A stretch of 64,000 bases of DNA from Saccharopolyspora erythraea (GCF_018141105.1 NZ_CP054839.1:5831411-5895410); one strand, 5' to 3'; shown: positions 53,065-62,806, counted from the first letter of the stretch. Program-made: numbers and translations. Notes: generated by a model not told the origin, from the letters alone.

Positions 53065-54542
53065 CGGCCCGCCCCGGCGGCAGCCAGGTCGACGGCCAGG
53101 TAGGTCGTCTCCAGGTACTCCTCGATGCCCTCGGCCCCGCCTTCCCGCCCGAGGCCGGACTCCTTGATCCCGCCGAAGGGCGCCGCGGGTTCGGAGACCA
53201 TGCCCCGGTTGATCCCGACCATCCCCGCCTCCAGCCGCTCTCCCAGGTCCACGGCGCGGTGCAGGTCCCTCGTATACAGGTACGCGGCCAGCCCGTGCTC
53301 GGTGCTGTTGGCCAGCCGCAGTGCCTGCTCGTCGGTGTCGAACGCGGTGACCGGTGCGACCGGCCCGAAGATCTCCTGCCGCAGGATCGCGGCGTCCGGC
53401 GCCACGTCCGCCAGCACCGTCGGCGGGTGGAAGTAGCCGTCTTCTCCCCGGGGCGCGGTCTCTCCGGTGACGGCGACGGCTCCTTCCGACACCGCGGCTT
53501 CCACGAGCCCGGCCACCTTCGCGCACTGCCGCGAGTCGATCAGCGGCCCGAGGGTGCTCGCCCCGTCGAACCCGTGGCCCACGCTGAGCTTGCGCACCCG
53601 CTCGACCAGCCGATCGGTGAAGTCGTCGATCACGTCGCGGTGCACGAGGAAGCGGTTCGCCGCCACGCACGACTGCCCGCCGTTGCGGAACTTGGCCGCC
53701 ATCGCGCCCTCGACGGCGGCGTCGAGGTCGGCGTCGTCGAACACCAGGAAAGGCCCGTTGCCGCCGAGTTCCAGCGACGAGCGCAGCACGTGTTCCCCGG
53801 ACTGGCGCAGCAACGTGCGCCCCACGGGCGTGGAGCCGGTGAAAGACACCTTGCGCAGGCGCGGATCTCCCATGAGAGCAGCCGAAACCTCGGCCGCGCG
53901 GGTTGTCGGCACCACGTTGAACACCCCGGCGGGCAGGCCGATCCGCTCGGCCACCTCGGCGAGCAGCAGGGAGGTGAGCGGGGTCTGCGGGGCCGGTTTG
54001 AGCACGCTGGTGCAGCCCGCGGCCATCGCCGCTCCCAGCTTGCGCGTGACCATCGCGAGCGGGAAGTTCCACGGCGTGATGAGCAGTGAGGGGCCCACCG
54101 GACGCCGGGTCGTCACGATCCGGCTGCCGCCGCGAGGGGCCGGGCCGTAGCTGCCGTGCCGGTGCGCGGCCTGCTCGGAGAACCAGCGCAGGAACTCTGC
54201 CGCGTAGGCCACTTCGCCCCGCGACTCGGCCACCGGCTTGCCCATCTCCGCCGTGATGAGGTCGGCGAACTCGTCGACCCACTGGTGGATCGCGTCGAAC
54301 AGCGAGCGCAGGAGGTCCGCACGCTCCCGCGGGGACGTGGCCGCCCACGACTCCTGCGCGGACGCGGCAGCCGACAACGCCGCGAGGGCGTCCTGCACGG
54401 AGGCGTCGGCCACCTCGGCGAGCACGGTCCCGGTCCCGGGGTCCTCGACGGCGAACGTCCGCTCGGTGTCACGCCACCGGCCGTCGACGTAGAGCCGTGC
54501 CGGCGCCGCGGCCGCGGCTCGCAGCGCACGATCTTGGTACAT
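53061..54542 (-). CDS. aldehyde dehydrogenase (succinate-semialdehyde type)
   Basis: 493 aa. Catalytic Cys in NGGQSCVAANRF, Glu in SLELGGNGP, NAD site SFTGSTPVGR, and the ITPWNFP pattern; close to GabD-type enzymes. It probably oxidises the aldehyde made by the neighbouring alcohol dehydrogenase to an acid. In the minus-strand operon downstream of IclR. Confidence 0.92.
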   Translation of the reverse strand: MYQDRALRAAAAAPARLYVDGRWRDTERTFAVEDPGTGTVLAEVADASVQDALAALSAAASAQESWAATSPRERADLLRSLFDAIHQWVDEFADLITAEMGKPVAESRGEVAYAAEFLRWFSEQAAHRHGSYGPAPRGGSRIVTTRRPVGPSLLITPWNFPLAMVTRKLGAAMAAGCTSVLKPAPQTPLTSLLLAEVAERIGLPAGVFNVVPTTRAAEVSAALMGDPRLRKVSFTGSTPVGRTLLRQSGEHVLRSSLELGGNGPFLVFDDADLDAAVEGAMAAKFRNGGQSCVAANRFLVHRDVIDDFTDRLVERVRKLSVGHGFDGASTLGPLIDSRQCAKVAGLVEAAVSEGAVAVTGETAPRGEDGYFHPPTVLADVAPDAAILRQEIFGPVAPVTAFDTDEQALRLANSTEHGLAAYLYTRDLHRAVDLGERLEAGMVGINRGMVSEPAAPFGGIKESGLGREGGAEGIEEYLETTYLAVDLAAAGAGR

Positions 54543-54562
54543 GGTCGTCCTTTCGATGTTGG

Positions 54563-55336
54563 TCACAGGTGCCTGCTCATCTCGGCCGCGGTGCGCACGA
54601 CCGCGTCGGCGAGCTGACCGGCCCGGTCGGCGGGCACGGCGTTGTTGGCGACGCACACGGTCACCGCCGCCAGTGCTCGCCCGTCACCGCCGAGCACCGG
54701 CGCCGAGTAGCACGACAGGTTCGCCGCGGCCTCCTCGACCTCGGTGGCGTAGCCGCGGGTGCGGACTTCGGCCAGCTGTGCCCGGAACTGCTCGGCATCG
54801 CCGACCGTGCGCGGGGTCAGCGCCGGCAGGCCGGTGGCGAGCACCGCGTCAAGCTCGGCACTGCCGCGCAAGGCCAGCAGCGCCTTGCCGGTCGCCGAGG
54901 CGTGCGCCGGGAGCCTGCGACCGACCCGGGTGAACAGGCGGACGGGCTGGCAGGTGTCGACGTGGGCGATGAAGGTGACCTCGGTTCCGGTGAGCACCCC
55001 GAGCTGAACGGTCTCGTCCCAGGTGTCGCGCAGTTGCTCGGCGAGCGCGTAGAACATGCCGAGCAGCCCGGTGCCCGCGGAGACCACGTGTCGCGAGTAG
55101 ACGGCCATCCCCGGCCCGATGCGGTAGGTCCCGGAACGGGGCTGGTGCACCACCGCGCCGACCTCCACCAGCGTCCGCAGGATCCGGTGCACCGTGCTCT
55201 TCGGCAGGTCCACCCGTTGCAGGACCTCGTTGAGCCGCAGCCCTCCCGGCGACTCGCACAGCTCGTCGAGCACGAGGAACGCCTGGCGCACCGCAGGAGC
55301 GCGCGTGCCGGTCGCGGCCACTTCGTCGCGGGACAA
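54563..55336 (-). CDS. IclR-family regulator
   Basis: 257 aa; TTG start with GGTGAGAG upstream (GTG six codons later is possible). N-terminal winged helix (LNEVLQRVDLPKSTVHRILRTL) and C-terminal effector domain with GKALLA. Placed inside the minus-strand operon, between ADH and ALDH. Probably binds the TGGAANNNNTTCCA palindrome in the divergent promoter. Confidence 0.9.
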   Translation of the reverse strand: MSRDEVAATGTRAPAVRQAFLVLDELCESPGGLRLNEVLQRVDLPKSTVHRILRTLVEVGAVVHQPRSGTYRIGPGMAVYSRHVVSAGTGLLGMFYALAEQLRDTWDETVQLGVLTGTEVTFIAHVDTCQPVRLFTRVGRRLPAHASATGKALLALRGSAELDAVLATGLPALTPRTVGDAEQFRAQLAEVRTRGYATEVEEAAANLSCYSAPVLGGDGRALAAVTVCVANNAVPADRAGQLADAVVRTAAEMSRHL

Positions 55337-55350
55337 CGACTCTCACCCGG

Positions 55351-56472
55351 TCACCAGGCGGCGGCTTCGTCGAGCACCACGACGCCGCGGCGCAGCCTTC
55401 CGGCGTGCATGTCGTCGAAGGTGTCGTTGATCCGTTCCAGCGGGTAGGTCTGCGAGACGAGCTTGTCCACCGGAAGCCGGCCCGCCGCGAAGAGGTTGAG
55501 CAGTGCGGGGATGTCCTGCCCCGGACGGCTGGAACCGTAGAGGCTGCCGGTCAGGTACTTCTCCTCGCGGACGAACCGCGCGCCGGGCACCGCGATCGAG
55601 GCGTCGGGCCCGGGAACGCCGACGCAGACGATGGTGCCGCCGGTGGCGGTGGCGTCGAACGCCTCGGCCTGCACCCCCTCGCTCCCGACCGCGTCGATGG
55701 TCACGTCGGCGCCGAGCCCGTCGGTCATGGCCCGGACGGCCTGCACGACCGACTGCGTGCTCGGGTCGATGACGTGGGTGGCGCCGAACGCCGCGGCGCC
55801 GTCGCGCTTGTCCGGTTGCGGATCGACCACGATCACCTGGAGCGCGCCGGAGTTGCACGCCGCCATGACCGCGCTCAGGCCGACCCCGCCCGCGCCGTAG
55901 ATCAGCACCGAGCTGCCCGGCGCGACCTTGGCGCGGTTGACCACCGCGCCGTAGCCGGTCAGCACACCGCAGCCCACGAGCGCGGCCACGGCCAGCGGTA
56001 CGTCGTCGCGGATCTTGATCGCACTGGCCGCGGGCACGACCGCGTGGTCGGCGAAGGTCGACAGGAACGAGTAGTGGTGGACGTCCCGGTCCCCGTCGTG
56101 CATTCGCACGCTGCCGTCCATCAGCGTCCCGCGCAGCAGTGCGGGAGCGCTGACCGCGCACAGCACCGGACGGCCGCCCTCGCAGTGCCGGCAGCGCCCG
56201 CAGCTGGGCATCCAGGACAGGGCGACGTGGTCACCGGGTTCGACGTGGGTGACTTCCGCGCCGGTAGCCACGACGACACCCGCTCCTTCGTGACCGAGAA
56301 CGACCGGCAGCGGGGACGGGATGCGCCCCGACCTGGTGTGGGCGTCGCTGGCGCAGACGCCGGTGGCCGCGATCCGGACGAGCACTTCGCGCGGTCCGGG
56401 TGCGTCGAGCTCCAGCTCCCGGAGCCGGAGGGGATCGCCGTACTTCTCGAGCACGGCGGCGGTGACGTGCAT
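55351..56472 (-). CDS. zinc-dependent alcohol dehydrogenase (MDR, class III-like)
   Basis: 373 aa. Catalytic zinc: C in GVCASDAHTRSG and GHEGAGVV; structural zinc: CGRCRHCEGGRPVLC; NAD site YGAGGVGLSAVMAA. First gene of the minus-strand operon. The substrate is probably an alcohol or S-hydroxymethyl-mycothiol-like adduct; the Fae-like protein at the operon end hints at formaldehyde or a related aldehyde. Confidence 0.9.
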   Translation of the reverse strand: MHVTAAVLEKYGDPLRLRELELDAPGPREVLVRIAATGVCASDAHTRSGRIPSPLPVVLGHEGAGVVVATGAEVTHVEPGDHVALSWMPSCGRCRHCEGGRPVLCAVSAPALLRGTLMDGSVRMHDGDRDVHHYSFLSTFADHAVVPAASAIKIRDDVPLAVAALVGCGVLTGYGAVVNRAKVAPGSSVLIYGAGGVGLSAVMAACNSGALQVIVVDPQPDKRDGAAAFGATHVIDPSTQSVVQAVRAMTDGLGADVTIDAVGSEGVQAEAFDATATGGTIVCVGVPGPDASIAVPGARFVREEKYLTGSLYGSSRPGQDIPALLNLFAAGRLPVDKLVSQTYPLERINDTFDDMHAGRLRRGVVVLDEAAAW

Positions 56473-56579
56473 GGCTGCTCACTTTCATCTCGGCTGAGCG
56501 AATGGCAGGCAGAAGCGCACGGCGACCCGCCGCGCGCAGAGCAAAGGGGAATTCAGCTGAAGAAGACGACTGTTCTGTC

Positions 56580-56600
56580 CCAAATTTGGAACGCATTCCA
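56580..56600. promoter_or_regulatory. IclR-type operator in the divergent region
   Basis: Overlapping palindromes CCAAATTTGG (56580-56589) and TGGAACGCATTCCA (56587-56600). The second has the TGGAAN4TTCCA form of IclR operators and lies between the two divergent operons. The rest of the 494-base gap holds the leader structure listed separately and nothing else recognised. Confidence 0.6.
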
Positions 56601-56801
56601 GCTTGGTGCCGGAAGTTTGCGGTGCGACCACTTGCGTGTCAAGAGCGAGATCTCCGGAGCACTTCGCGATGCCGATCCGCTCCACCGCAGGCAGCGGGCT
56701 CGAACCGGAGCTTGACACGAGCCGGAGGCCGTGGCTACGGTACCCGCCAACCGGCCGAGCCCGGCTGACAACCGAATACTCGCCCGCAGCGCGCTGCGGG
56801 T

Positions 56802-56862
56802 GGTTACTAGAGACGCAGAGAACAGTAACCCGTGCTTGCACAGGGGACTGTTCTCTTTTTTT
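56802..56862 (+). terminator. leader attenuator upstream of the plus-strand operon
   Basis: AGAGAACAGT (56817) pairs with ACTGTTCTCT (56847) and is followed by a run of T: a full intrinsic terminator 105 bases before the MFS gene. Alternatively GGTTACT (56802-56808) can pair with AGTAACC (56824-56830), which would break the terminator stem. A third hairpin CCCGCAG/CTGCGGG lies just before (56783-56800). No gene ends here, so this is a leader that could be controlled by an antiterminator, such as the GlpP homologue at the end of the operon. Confidence 0.7.
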
Positions 56863-56966
56863 GTGCCCGGAGCCGGACGAGTGCCGGCCCCGCATGCGGC
56901 TCTGCCCGGAAAAGAACCGCGTTTTCCGGCACCCCGACCGCCAGAGACCACAATGAGGTGGCAGCG

Positions 56967-58247
56967 ATGACAACGGCCCGCGACTGGGCGAGCTATCTGA
57001 TCCTGTCGATGACGGCGGGAATCATTTTCCAGGTCGCCTACATACGGTTCGTGTTCCTCGAACCGACCTACACCGCGCTCGGCCTGACCGGCCAGGAGTA
57101 CGGGAACGTGATGGCCGTCTTCGGTGCCGTCGCGGCGGTGATGTACTTCTTCGGCGGGTGGTTCGCCGACCGCTTCTCGCCGCGGTCGCTGATCGTGGTC
57201 GCGCTCGTCGGCACCGGCGCCGCCGACCTGTACCTCACGACGTCCCCGGGCTACGCGGGAGTGCTCGCGGCGCACGTCGTGATGGCCGTGATGGGCATGG
57301 CCCTGTACTGGTCCGCGCTGGTCAAGGCGATCGGGATGCTCGGGAGCGCGTCGGTGCAGGGCAGGCTGTTCGGCTTCCTCGAGGCCGTTCGCGGCGTCAC
57401 CTCCACGCTGATCGGAGCGGTCGGCGCGATGCTGGTCGCGAACGCGGTCGTTCCGTCGGCCGGAGTCCTGGGCCTCATCCGGGTCTACGGCGTGCTGTGC
57501 CTGGTGTTCGCGGTGCTCGTGTGGTCGGTGGTGCGGGTGGACCGGGACCGGCTCGCCGAGCTCGGGACCAGCACCGTCACCCTGCGCCAGCTGCTGGAGG
57601 CCGCGCGCAACCCCTACACCTGGCTGCTGGGCGTCTCGATCATGCTGATGTACAGCTTCTACACCACGCTCGGCTACTTCTCGCCGCTGCTGCAGAACGA
57701 GTTCGGCATGGCCGCCGGGCTCATCGGGGCCATCGGGGTGGCCCGCACCTACGTCTTCCAGTTCATCGGCGGGCCCCTCGGCGGGCTCTGCGTGGACAAG
57801 ATCACCCGCTCCACCGCGGGATTCCTGCGCTGGACGTTCCTCGGTGCGGCCGCCATCGCGGGCGTCTTCCTGCTCCTGCCGAGGGAGTCCGGCCTGAAGT
57901 GGGTCGCGCTCGGACTGATGTTCGCGCTCTGCCTGATGGTCTTCATGAGCCGCGGGGTCTACTGGGCCGGCGTCGCCGAAGCCGGCATCCCGGAGCGGCA
58001 CCGCGGCGGTGTCATCGGCCTGGCGTCCGGGCTCGCCTACCTCCCGGATGCGTTCCTGCCTCCGCTGGCCGCATGGTGGACCGGAGACCCGGCATCCGGC
58101 ATCCCCCAGCAGGGCGGCGGGTACGACGCGCTGTTCGCGTTCCTCCTCGCGGCAGGGCTGCTCGGGGCGGTGCTGACCACGGTCATCGTCCGCTCCCAGC
58201 GGCGGGCTCCCCGCGGGAGGCGGCCCGAGCTCGCACCGGCCGCATGA
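56967..58247 (+). CDS. MFS transporter
   Basis: 426 aa from MTTARDWASYLILSM; the upstream open frame covers the leader and is not coding. Twelve hydrophobic segments, GGWFADRFSPRS as the cytoplasmic A-motif, and VYWAGVAEAGIPERHRG. First gene of the plus-strand catabolic operon and divergent from the ADH operon. Probably imports the polyol or its phosphate precursor. Confidence 0.88.
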   Translation: MTTARDWASYLILSMTAGIIFQVAYIRFVFLEPTYTALGLTGQEYGNVMAVFGAVAAVMYFFGGWFADRFSPRSLIVVALVGTGAADLYLTTSPGYAGVLAAHVVMAVMGMALYWSALVKAIGMLGSASVQGRLFGFLEAVRGVTSTLIGAVGAMLVANAVVPSAGVLGLIRVYGVLCLVFAVLVWSVVRVDRDRLAELGTSTVTLRQLLEAARNPYTWLLGVSIMLMYSFYTTLGYFSPLLQNEFGMAAGLIGAIGVARTYVFQFIGGPLGGLCVDKITRSTAGFLRWTFLGAAAIAGVFLLLPRESGLKWVALGLMFALCLMVFMSRGVYWAGVAEAGIPERHRGGVIGLASGLAYLPDAFLPPLAAWWTGDPASGIPQQGGGYDALFAFLLAAGLLGAVLTTVIVRSQRRAPRGRRPELAPAA

Positions 58248-58294
58248 GCACCTCCCCATCTCCGACCACCGAACCAGGACAGGAAAGGCGATCC

Positions 58295-59071
58295 ATGGAC
58301 ATCCGCGACTTCTCGCTGGAGGTGTTCTCCCTCGCGGGCAAGAACGCCGTCGTCACCGGCGGCAACAGCGGTCTGGGACAGGCGTTCACGCTGGCGCTGG
58401 CCAAGGCCGGCGCCGACGTGTTCGTCCCCAGCGTGCTCGACGACGGCGGGGCCACCCGCGAACTGGTCGAGGCCGAGGGACGCCGGATGGAGTTCCTGCG
58501 CACCGACATCACCGAGGACGGTGCCCCCCGCACCGTGATCGAGACCTGCGTCTCGCGGCTCGGCTCGGTCGACGTCCTGGTCAACTCGGCCGGGATCTGC
58601 CGCACCGCCGCCGTCGAGGACTTCGTGCGGGACCAGTGGGATCCGATGCTCGACGTCAACCTCACGGCCCCGTTCGAGCTGGGCCGCGAAGCCGCGCGGT
58701 TCATGGTCGAGCAACGCGCCGGCAAGATCATCAACATCGCGTCGCTGTTCTCGTTCCTCGGCGGCCAGTGGTCACCGGCCTACGCGGCGACCAAGCACGG
58801 GATCGTCGGCTTCACCAAGGCCTACTGCGACGAGCTCGCCCAGCACAACATCCAGGTCAACGCCATCGCACCCGGCTACTTCGCCACCGCGATCACCGAA
58901 CGGACCCGGGCCGACCCGCATACCAGCCGGCGGGTCCTCGACCACATCCCCGCGGCGCGCTGGGGGGAGGTCGCCGATCTCATGGGGGCGACCGTCTTCC
59001 TCGCCAGCGCCGCGTCCGACTACGTCAACGGGCACGTGCTCACCGTCGACGGCGGCTACCTCACCCGCTGA
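58295..59071 (+). CDS. SDR dehydrogenase (KduD-like)
   Basis: 258 aa, ATG after AGGAAAGG. Motifs TGGNSGLGQ, NSAG and YAATKHGIV are complete, and the sequence resembles KduD/gluconate-5-dehydrogenase-like enzymes. Probably oxidises a sugar alcohol or sugar acid before phosphorylation by the FGGY kinase two genes downstream. Confidence 0.88.
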   Translation: MDIRDFSLEVFSLAGKNAVVTGGNSGLGQAFTLALAKAGADVFVPSVLDDGGATRELVEAEGRRMEFLRTDITEDGAPRTVIETCVSRLGSVDVLVNSAGICRTAAVEDFVRDQWDPMLDVNLTAPFELGREAARFMVEQRAGKIINIASLFSFLGGQWSPAYAATKHGIVGFTKAYCDELAQHNIQVNAIAPGYFATAITERTRADPHTSRRVLDHIPAARWGEVADLMGATVFLASAASDYVNGHVLTVDGGYLTR

Positions 59072-59103
59072 CCAACACCGCAAAACGAACCGGAGGAAAC
59101 CCC

Positions 59104-60564
59104 TTGACCGCATCAGCAGCAGCACTCAGCCAGGAGCAGATCGTCGCCCGCCTGCGCGACCTCGTGGGTCCGCAGCGCGTGGTGACCGACGAGCAGGTGC
59201 TGCGCGAGGCCAGCGTGGACCGCTTCAAGAAGTACACGGCGGTCCACGGCATCTTCGACGGTCCGCTGCCCTCGGCGGTCGTGCGCGCCGCCGACGCGCG
59301 GCAGGTCGCCGACGTGCTCGCGTTCGCCGACGAGCACCGGATCAACGTGGTGCCGCGCACCGGGCGCACCGGAACCGAAGGCGGGCTGGAGACCAGCGTC
59401 GAAGGCACCATCGTGCTCGACGGCTCCGACATGGACGCCATCGTCGGTATCGACCCGGAGAACATGCAGGCGACAGCCCAGTGCGGTGTCCCGCTCCAGG
59501 TGCTGGAGGACGCTCTGCGCGAGCAGGGCCTGACCACCGGCCACTCCCCGCAGTCCAAGCCGCTCGCGCAGATGGGCGGGCTGGTGGCCACCCGCTCGAT
59601 CGGGCAGCTCTCCACCCTCTACGGCGGCATCGAGGACATGGTCGTCGGCCTGGAAGCGGTGTTCCCGGACGGCAGCACCAGCCGGATCAAGAACGTCCCG
59701 CGCCGCGCGGCCGGACCCGACATCCGCAGCATCGTGATCGGCAACGAGGGCGCGCTGTGCTTCGTCACCGAGGTCACGGTCAAGATCTTCAAGCACCAGC
59801 CGGAGAACAACCGCTTCCACGGCTACCTGGTCGACGACGTCCACACCGGAATCGCGATCCTGCGCGAGGTGGTCATCAACGGGTTCCGCCCCTCGGTGGC
59901 CAGGGTGTACTCCGAAGAGGACGCCGCACAGCACTTCTCGCACTTCGCCGGGGGCAGGTGCGTGCTCGTGTTCGTGGCGGAAGGCCCGAAGGGCATCGCC
60001 GATGCCACCAGCGCCGAGATCGAGCGGGTCGTCGCACAGCACCGGCACACCACCGTCGACCCGGCGCTGATCGAGTCGTGGTTCGAGAACCTGAACTGGG
60101 GGCCGGACAAGATCAGGGCCGAGCAGGAGGCCATGCTCGCCGACCGCCACCTCGGCTACACCACCGAGGTCTCGGCGGACTGGTCGAGCGTCGGTGCGAT
60201 CTTCGACAGCGTCATGCACCGGATCCGCACCGAGTACCCGCACGCCGGGGACCTGACGATGCTGGGCGGGCACTCCTCGCACAGCTATCAGACCGGCACC
60301 AACATGTACTTCGTCTACGACTACACGATCAACTGCGAACCCCGCGAGGAGATCGAGAAGTACCACAAGCCCATCAACGCGATCATCGTCGAGGAAGCCC
60401 TGCGCCACGGCGGCTCCATGGTGCACCACCACGGCATCGGCAAGTACCGTGCGCAGTGGACGGAGCAGGAGCACGGCAGCGCCTACCAGATGCTCGTGCG
60501 GTTGAAGGAAGCGTTCGATCCCAACGGGATCATGAACCGCGGAACGATCTTCCCCGCGAACTGA
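59104..60564 (+). CDS. FAD-linked oxidase (GlcD/alkyl-DHAP-synthase-like)
   Basis: 486 aa; TTG start fixed by a GGAGGAAA ribosome site. FAD-binding type 4 fold: VVPRTGRTGTEGG, GGLVATRSIGQLSTLYGG and the C-terminal FDPNGIMNRGTIFP. The HHHGIGKYR sequence near the end is typical of alkyldihydroxyacetone-phosphate-synthase-like members. In this operon it may oxidise a 2-hydroxy acid or sugar-phosphate alcohol, with FAD. Confidence 0.85.
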   Translation: MTASAAALSQEQIVARLRDLVGPQRVVTDEQVLREASVDRFKKYTAVHGIFDGPLPSAVVRAADARQVADVLAFADEHRINVVPRTGRTGTEGGLETSVEGTIVLDGSDMDAIVGIDPENMQATAQCGVPLQVLEDALREQGLTTGHSPQSKPLAQMGGLVATRSIGQLSTLYGGIEDMVVGLEAVFPDGSTSRIKNVPRRAAGPDIRSIVIGNEGALCFVTEVTVKIFKHQPENNRFHGYLVDDVHTGIAILREVVINGFRPSVARVYSEEDAAQHFSHFAGGRCVLVFVAEGPKGIADATSAEIERVVAQHRHTTVDPALIESWFENLNWGPDKIRAEQEAMLADRHLGYTTEVSADWSSVGAIFDSVMHRIRTEYPHAGDLTMLGGHSSHSYQTGTNMYFVYDYTINCEPREEIEKYHKPINAIIVEEALRHGGSMVHHHGIGKYRAQWTEQEHGSAYQMLVRLKEAFDPNGIMNRGTIFPAN

Positions 60565-60634
60565 GCCGGTGGCGTGGCCGCGGCGTCGCGGTCACGCCAC
60601 CCCCGACACCTCCGCACCTCGGCTGGGAGAGGCA

Positions 60635-62062
60635 TTGACGCGCTACCTGATCGGAATCGACAACGGCTCGCAGAGCACGAAGGTCACCATCTTCGACGAG
60701 AACGGGGCCGTGGTCAGCCAGGGCCGGCGGGCGCTGCGGCCGAGCCACACCCCGCGCCCCGGGGTGGTCGAGCACCCCGACGACGACCTGTGGTCCTCGG
60801 TGGGTGCCGCGTGCCGCGAGGCGATGGCCGGTTTCGACGGCGATCCCGCCGACATCGCCGGTGCGGGGCTGTGCACCATCCGCTTCTGCCGGGCGCTGCT
60901 GCGCGCTGACGGCACCCTGGCCCAGCCGGTGCTGAGCTGGATGGACGAGCGGGTCTCCCGGCCCTACGTCCACGAGGACGACTCGGTCGCCCGCGTCACC
61001 ACCTCGTCGGGCTACATCACCCACCGGCTGACCGGGGAGTTCCGCGACACGGCCGCCAACTACCAGGGCATGTGGCCGATCGACACCGACACCTGGCAGT
61101 GGTCGAAGGACCCCCAGGTGCGGGAGAACGCAGGCATCCCGGCGGAGATGCTTTTCGACCTCGTCATGCCGGGAGAGACGCTGGGCCGGGTCACCGAAGC
61201 GGCCGCCGAGCACACCGGGCTGCCCCGCGGCCTGCCCGTCGTGGCAACGGCCAACGACAAGGCGGTGGAGGCGCTGGGCTGCGGGCTGCGCCATCCCGGA
61301 ACGCTGCTGATCTCCCTGGGCACCTACATCGCGAGCATGACCACCGGCGACCGCAACATCACCGACGCGAAGGGGTTCTGGACCAACTTCGCCTGCGTGC
61401 CGCACGCCTACCTCTACGAAAGCGGCGGCATCCGGCGCGGCATGTGGACCGTCAGCTGGCTGCGGGACCTGCTCGGCGAGGAGGTGGTCGCACGGGCCCG
61501 GGAGACCGGCCAGGGCGTCGAGGAGTACCTCAACGCGGGCGCGGCGCAGGTTCCCGCGGGCTCCGACGGATTGATGGCGGTCCTGGACTGGCTCGCGCCG
61601 GTGGAGGCCCCCTTCCGCAAAGGCGCCTTCCTCGGCTTCGACGGCCGTCAAGGCCGCTTCCACCTCTACCGGTCGGTGCTGGAGGCGATCGCGCTGACCA
61701 TGTACGACCGGGCGAGCACCATGGCGGACGGGCTCGGAACCGGCTTCGAGCGGGTGATCGTCTCCGGCGGCGGGGCGGGATCGGACGTGATGATGGGGAT
61801 CATCGCCGACGTCTTCGGCACACCGACAGCCCGGACCGCGGTCAACAACGCCGCCGGCCTCGGCGCAGCTCTGTGCGCGGGAGTGGGGCTCGGCCGGTTC
61901 GCCGACGTGGACGAGGCCGTGGACGCGATGGTGTCGGTCGATGTGGAGTTCCGGCCGGACAGCATCAACCACGAGCTGTACGCGCGCCAGCACGAGGTGT
62001 ACCGCGACATCACCCGCCACACCGACGAGGTCTTCCGGCGCTCCGCGCGGATCTTCGGCTGA
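60635..62062 (+). CDS. FGGY-family carbohydrate kinase
   Basis: 475 aa from TTG behind GGGAGAGG. N-terminal phosphate-1 loop IGIDNGSQSTKVTIFD, and C-terminal VIVSGGGAGSDVMMGIIADVFG. It would phosphorylate the polyol or ketose handled by the dehydrogenase and oxidase. The GlpP-type gene at the operon end suggests that glycerol phosphate or a related polyol phosphate is the inducer. Confidence 0.9.
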   Translation: MTRYLIGIDNGSQSTKVTIFDENGAVVSQGRRALRPSHTPRPGVVEHPDDDLWSSVGAACREAMAGFDGDPADIAGAGLCTIRFCRALLRADGTLAQPVLSWMDERVSRPYVHEDDSVARVTTSSGYITHRLTGEFRDTAANYQGMWPIDTDTWQWSKDPQVRENAGIPAEMLFDLVMPGETLGRVTEAAAEHTGLPRGLPVVATANDKAVEALGCGLRHPGTLLISLGTYIASMTTGDRNITDAKGFWTNFACVPHAYLYESGGIRRGMWTVSWLRDLLGEEVVARARETGQGVEEYLNAGAAQVPAGSDGLMAVLDWLAPVEAPFRKGAFLGFDGRQGRFHLYRSVLEAIALTMYDRASTMADGLGTGFERVIVSGGGAGSDVMMGIIADVFGTPTARTAVNNAAGLGAALCAGVGLGRFADVDEAVDAMVSVDVEFRPDSINHELYARQHEVYRDITRHTDEVFRRSARIFG

Positions 62063-62072
62063 ACGCCGGGGA

Positions 62073-62627
62073 TCACATCGACCAGACGTCCACGTTCGAC
62101 GACGCGATGGCCGCCGCTCCCGCTCCCAGGGCGGCGACCACGTCGTCCTTGTCGCAGACCAGGCCGCCTGCGATGATCGGCACCTCGATGTCCTGGCGCA
62201 ACCACGTGATCACCCTGGGCACGCAGCCGGGCAGGATCTCGACGTAGTCGGGCCTGGAGATCGCGATCTGCCTGCCGAGGTTGTGGTACGAGAACGAGTC
62301 CACCAGGAAGAAGCGGTGCACCGCCAGCAAGCCCTGCTCCCTGGCCGCCTTGACCATGACCGCCTTCGAGCTGAGGATCCCGTCCGCCCCGGTCTTTTCC
62401 CGGATGTACTGGACGGCGATCTCCTTGGCGTTCAGGCCCTCGACCATGTCGACGTTGACCAGGACGGTCTTGCCGCCGGACTTCAGCGCGTCCACCAGCG
62501 ACGGCACCGTGAGCACCGAGCCGTACAGCAGGAACACCACCGGGCAGTCGGAGCGCAGCACGGTCTGCAGACCGGCATCGTCCTTGACGCTGGCGATGAC
62601 CGGATTGTCGAGCAGGAGGTCTTCCAT
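62073..62627 (-). CDS. glpP: GlpP-type glycerol-3-phosphate-responsive antiterminator
   Basis: 184 aa. DNPVIASVKDDAGLQTVL, VFLLYGSVLTVPSLVDAL, LVNVDMVEGLN and PIIAGGLVCDKDDVVAALG are the conserved GlpP blocks. In Bacillus it binds leader RNA with glycerol 3-phosphate and prevents early termination. It is convergent with the operon whose leader (56802-56862) has just such a terminator. Rare in actinomycetes in my experience. Confidence 0.88.
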   Translation of the reverse strand: MEDLLLDNPVIASVKDDAGLQTVLRSDCPVVFLLYGSVLTVPSLVDALKSGGKTVLVNVDMVEGLNAKEIAVQYIREKTGADGILSSKAVMVKAAREQGLLAVHRFFLVDSFSYHNLGRQIAISRPDYVEILPGCVPRVITWLRQDIEVPIIAGGLVCDKDDVVAALGAGAAAIASSNVDVWSM

Positions 62628-62745
62628 GGTGCCGCGATGGTCTCACACGGCGGCGGCCCGCAGCACTCCCGCACACCGCCGCACCGACCCGTCGCGGGCG
62701 TGATCACCAGTAGCGGACCGTTACGAAGAATGGCCGCTTGTTTGG

Positions 62746-62757
62746 TGGTCTAGACCA
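62746..62757. promoter_or_regulatory. DasR-like operator
   Basis: TGGTCTAGACCA, the core of the dre site bound by the GntR-type, aminosugar-responsive regulator DasR. It lies 49 bases upstream of the GH16 gene start. Confidence 0.75.
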
Positions 62758-62806
62758 AGACACACTATTCAGCTGCAACCCCCGACAATTCCAGGATCGG
62801 TGGTAA

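Noticed and set aside
56801-56830. T-box riboswitch suggested by GGGTGGTTACT
   Set aside because: The conserved T-box continuation and a specifier loop are absent, and the downstream genes are catabolic, not aminoacyl-tRNA or amino-acid genes.
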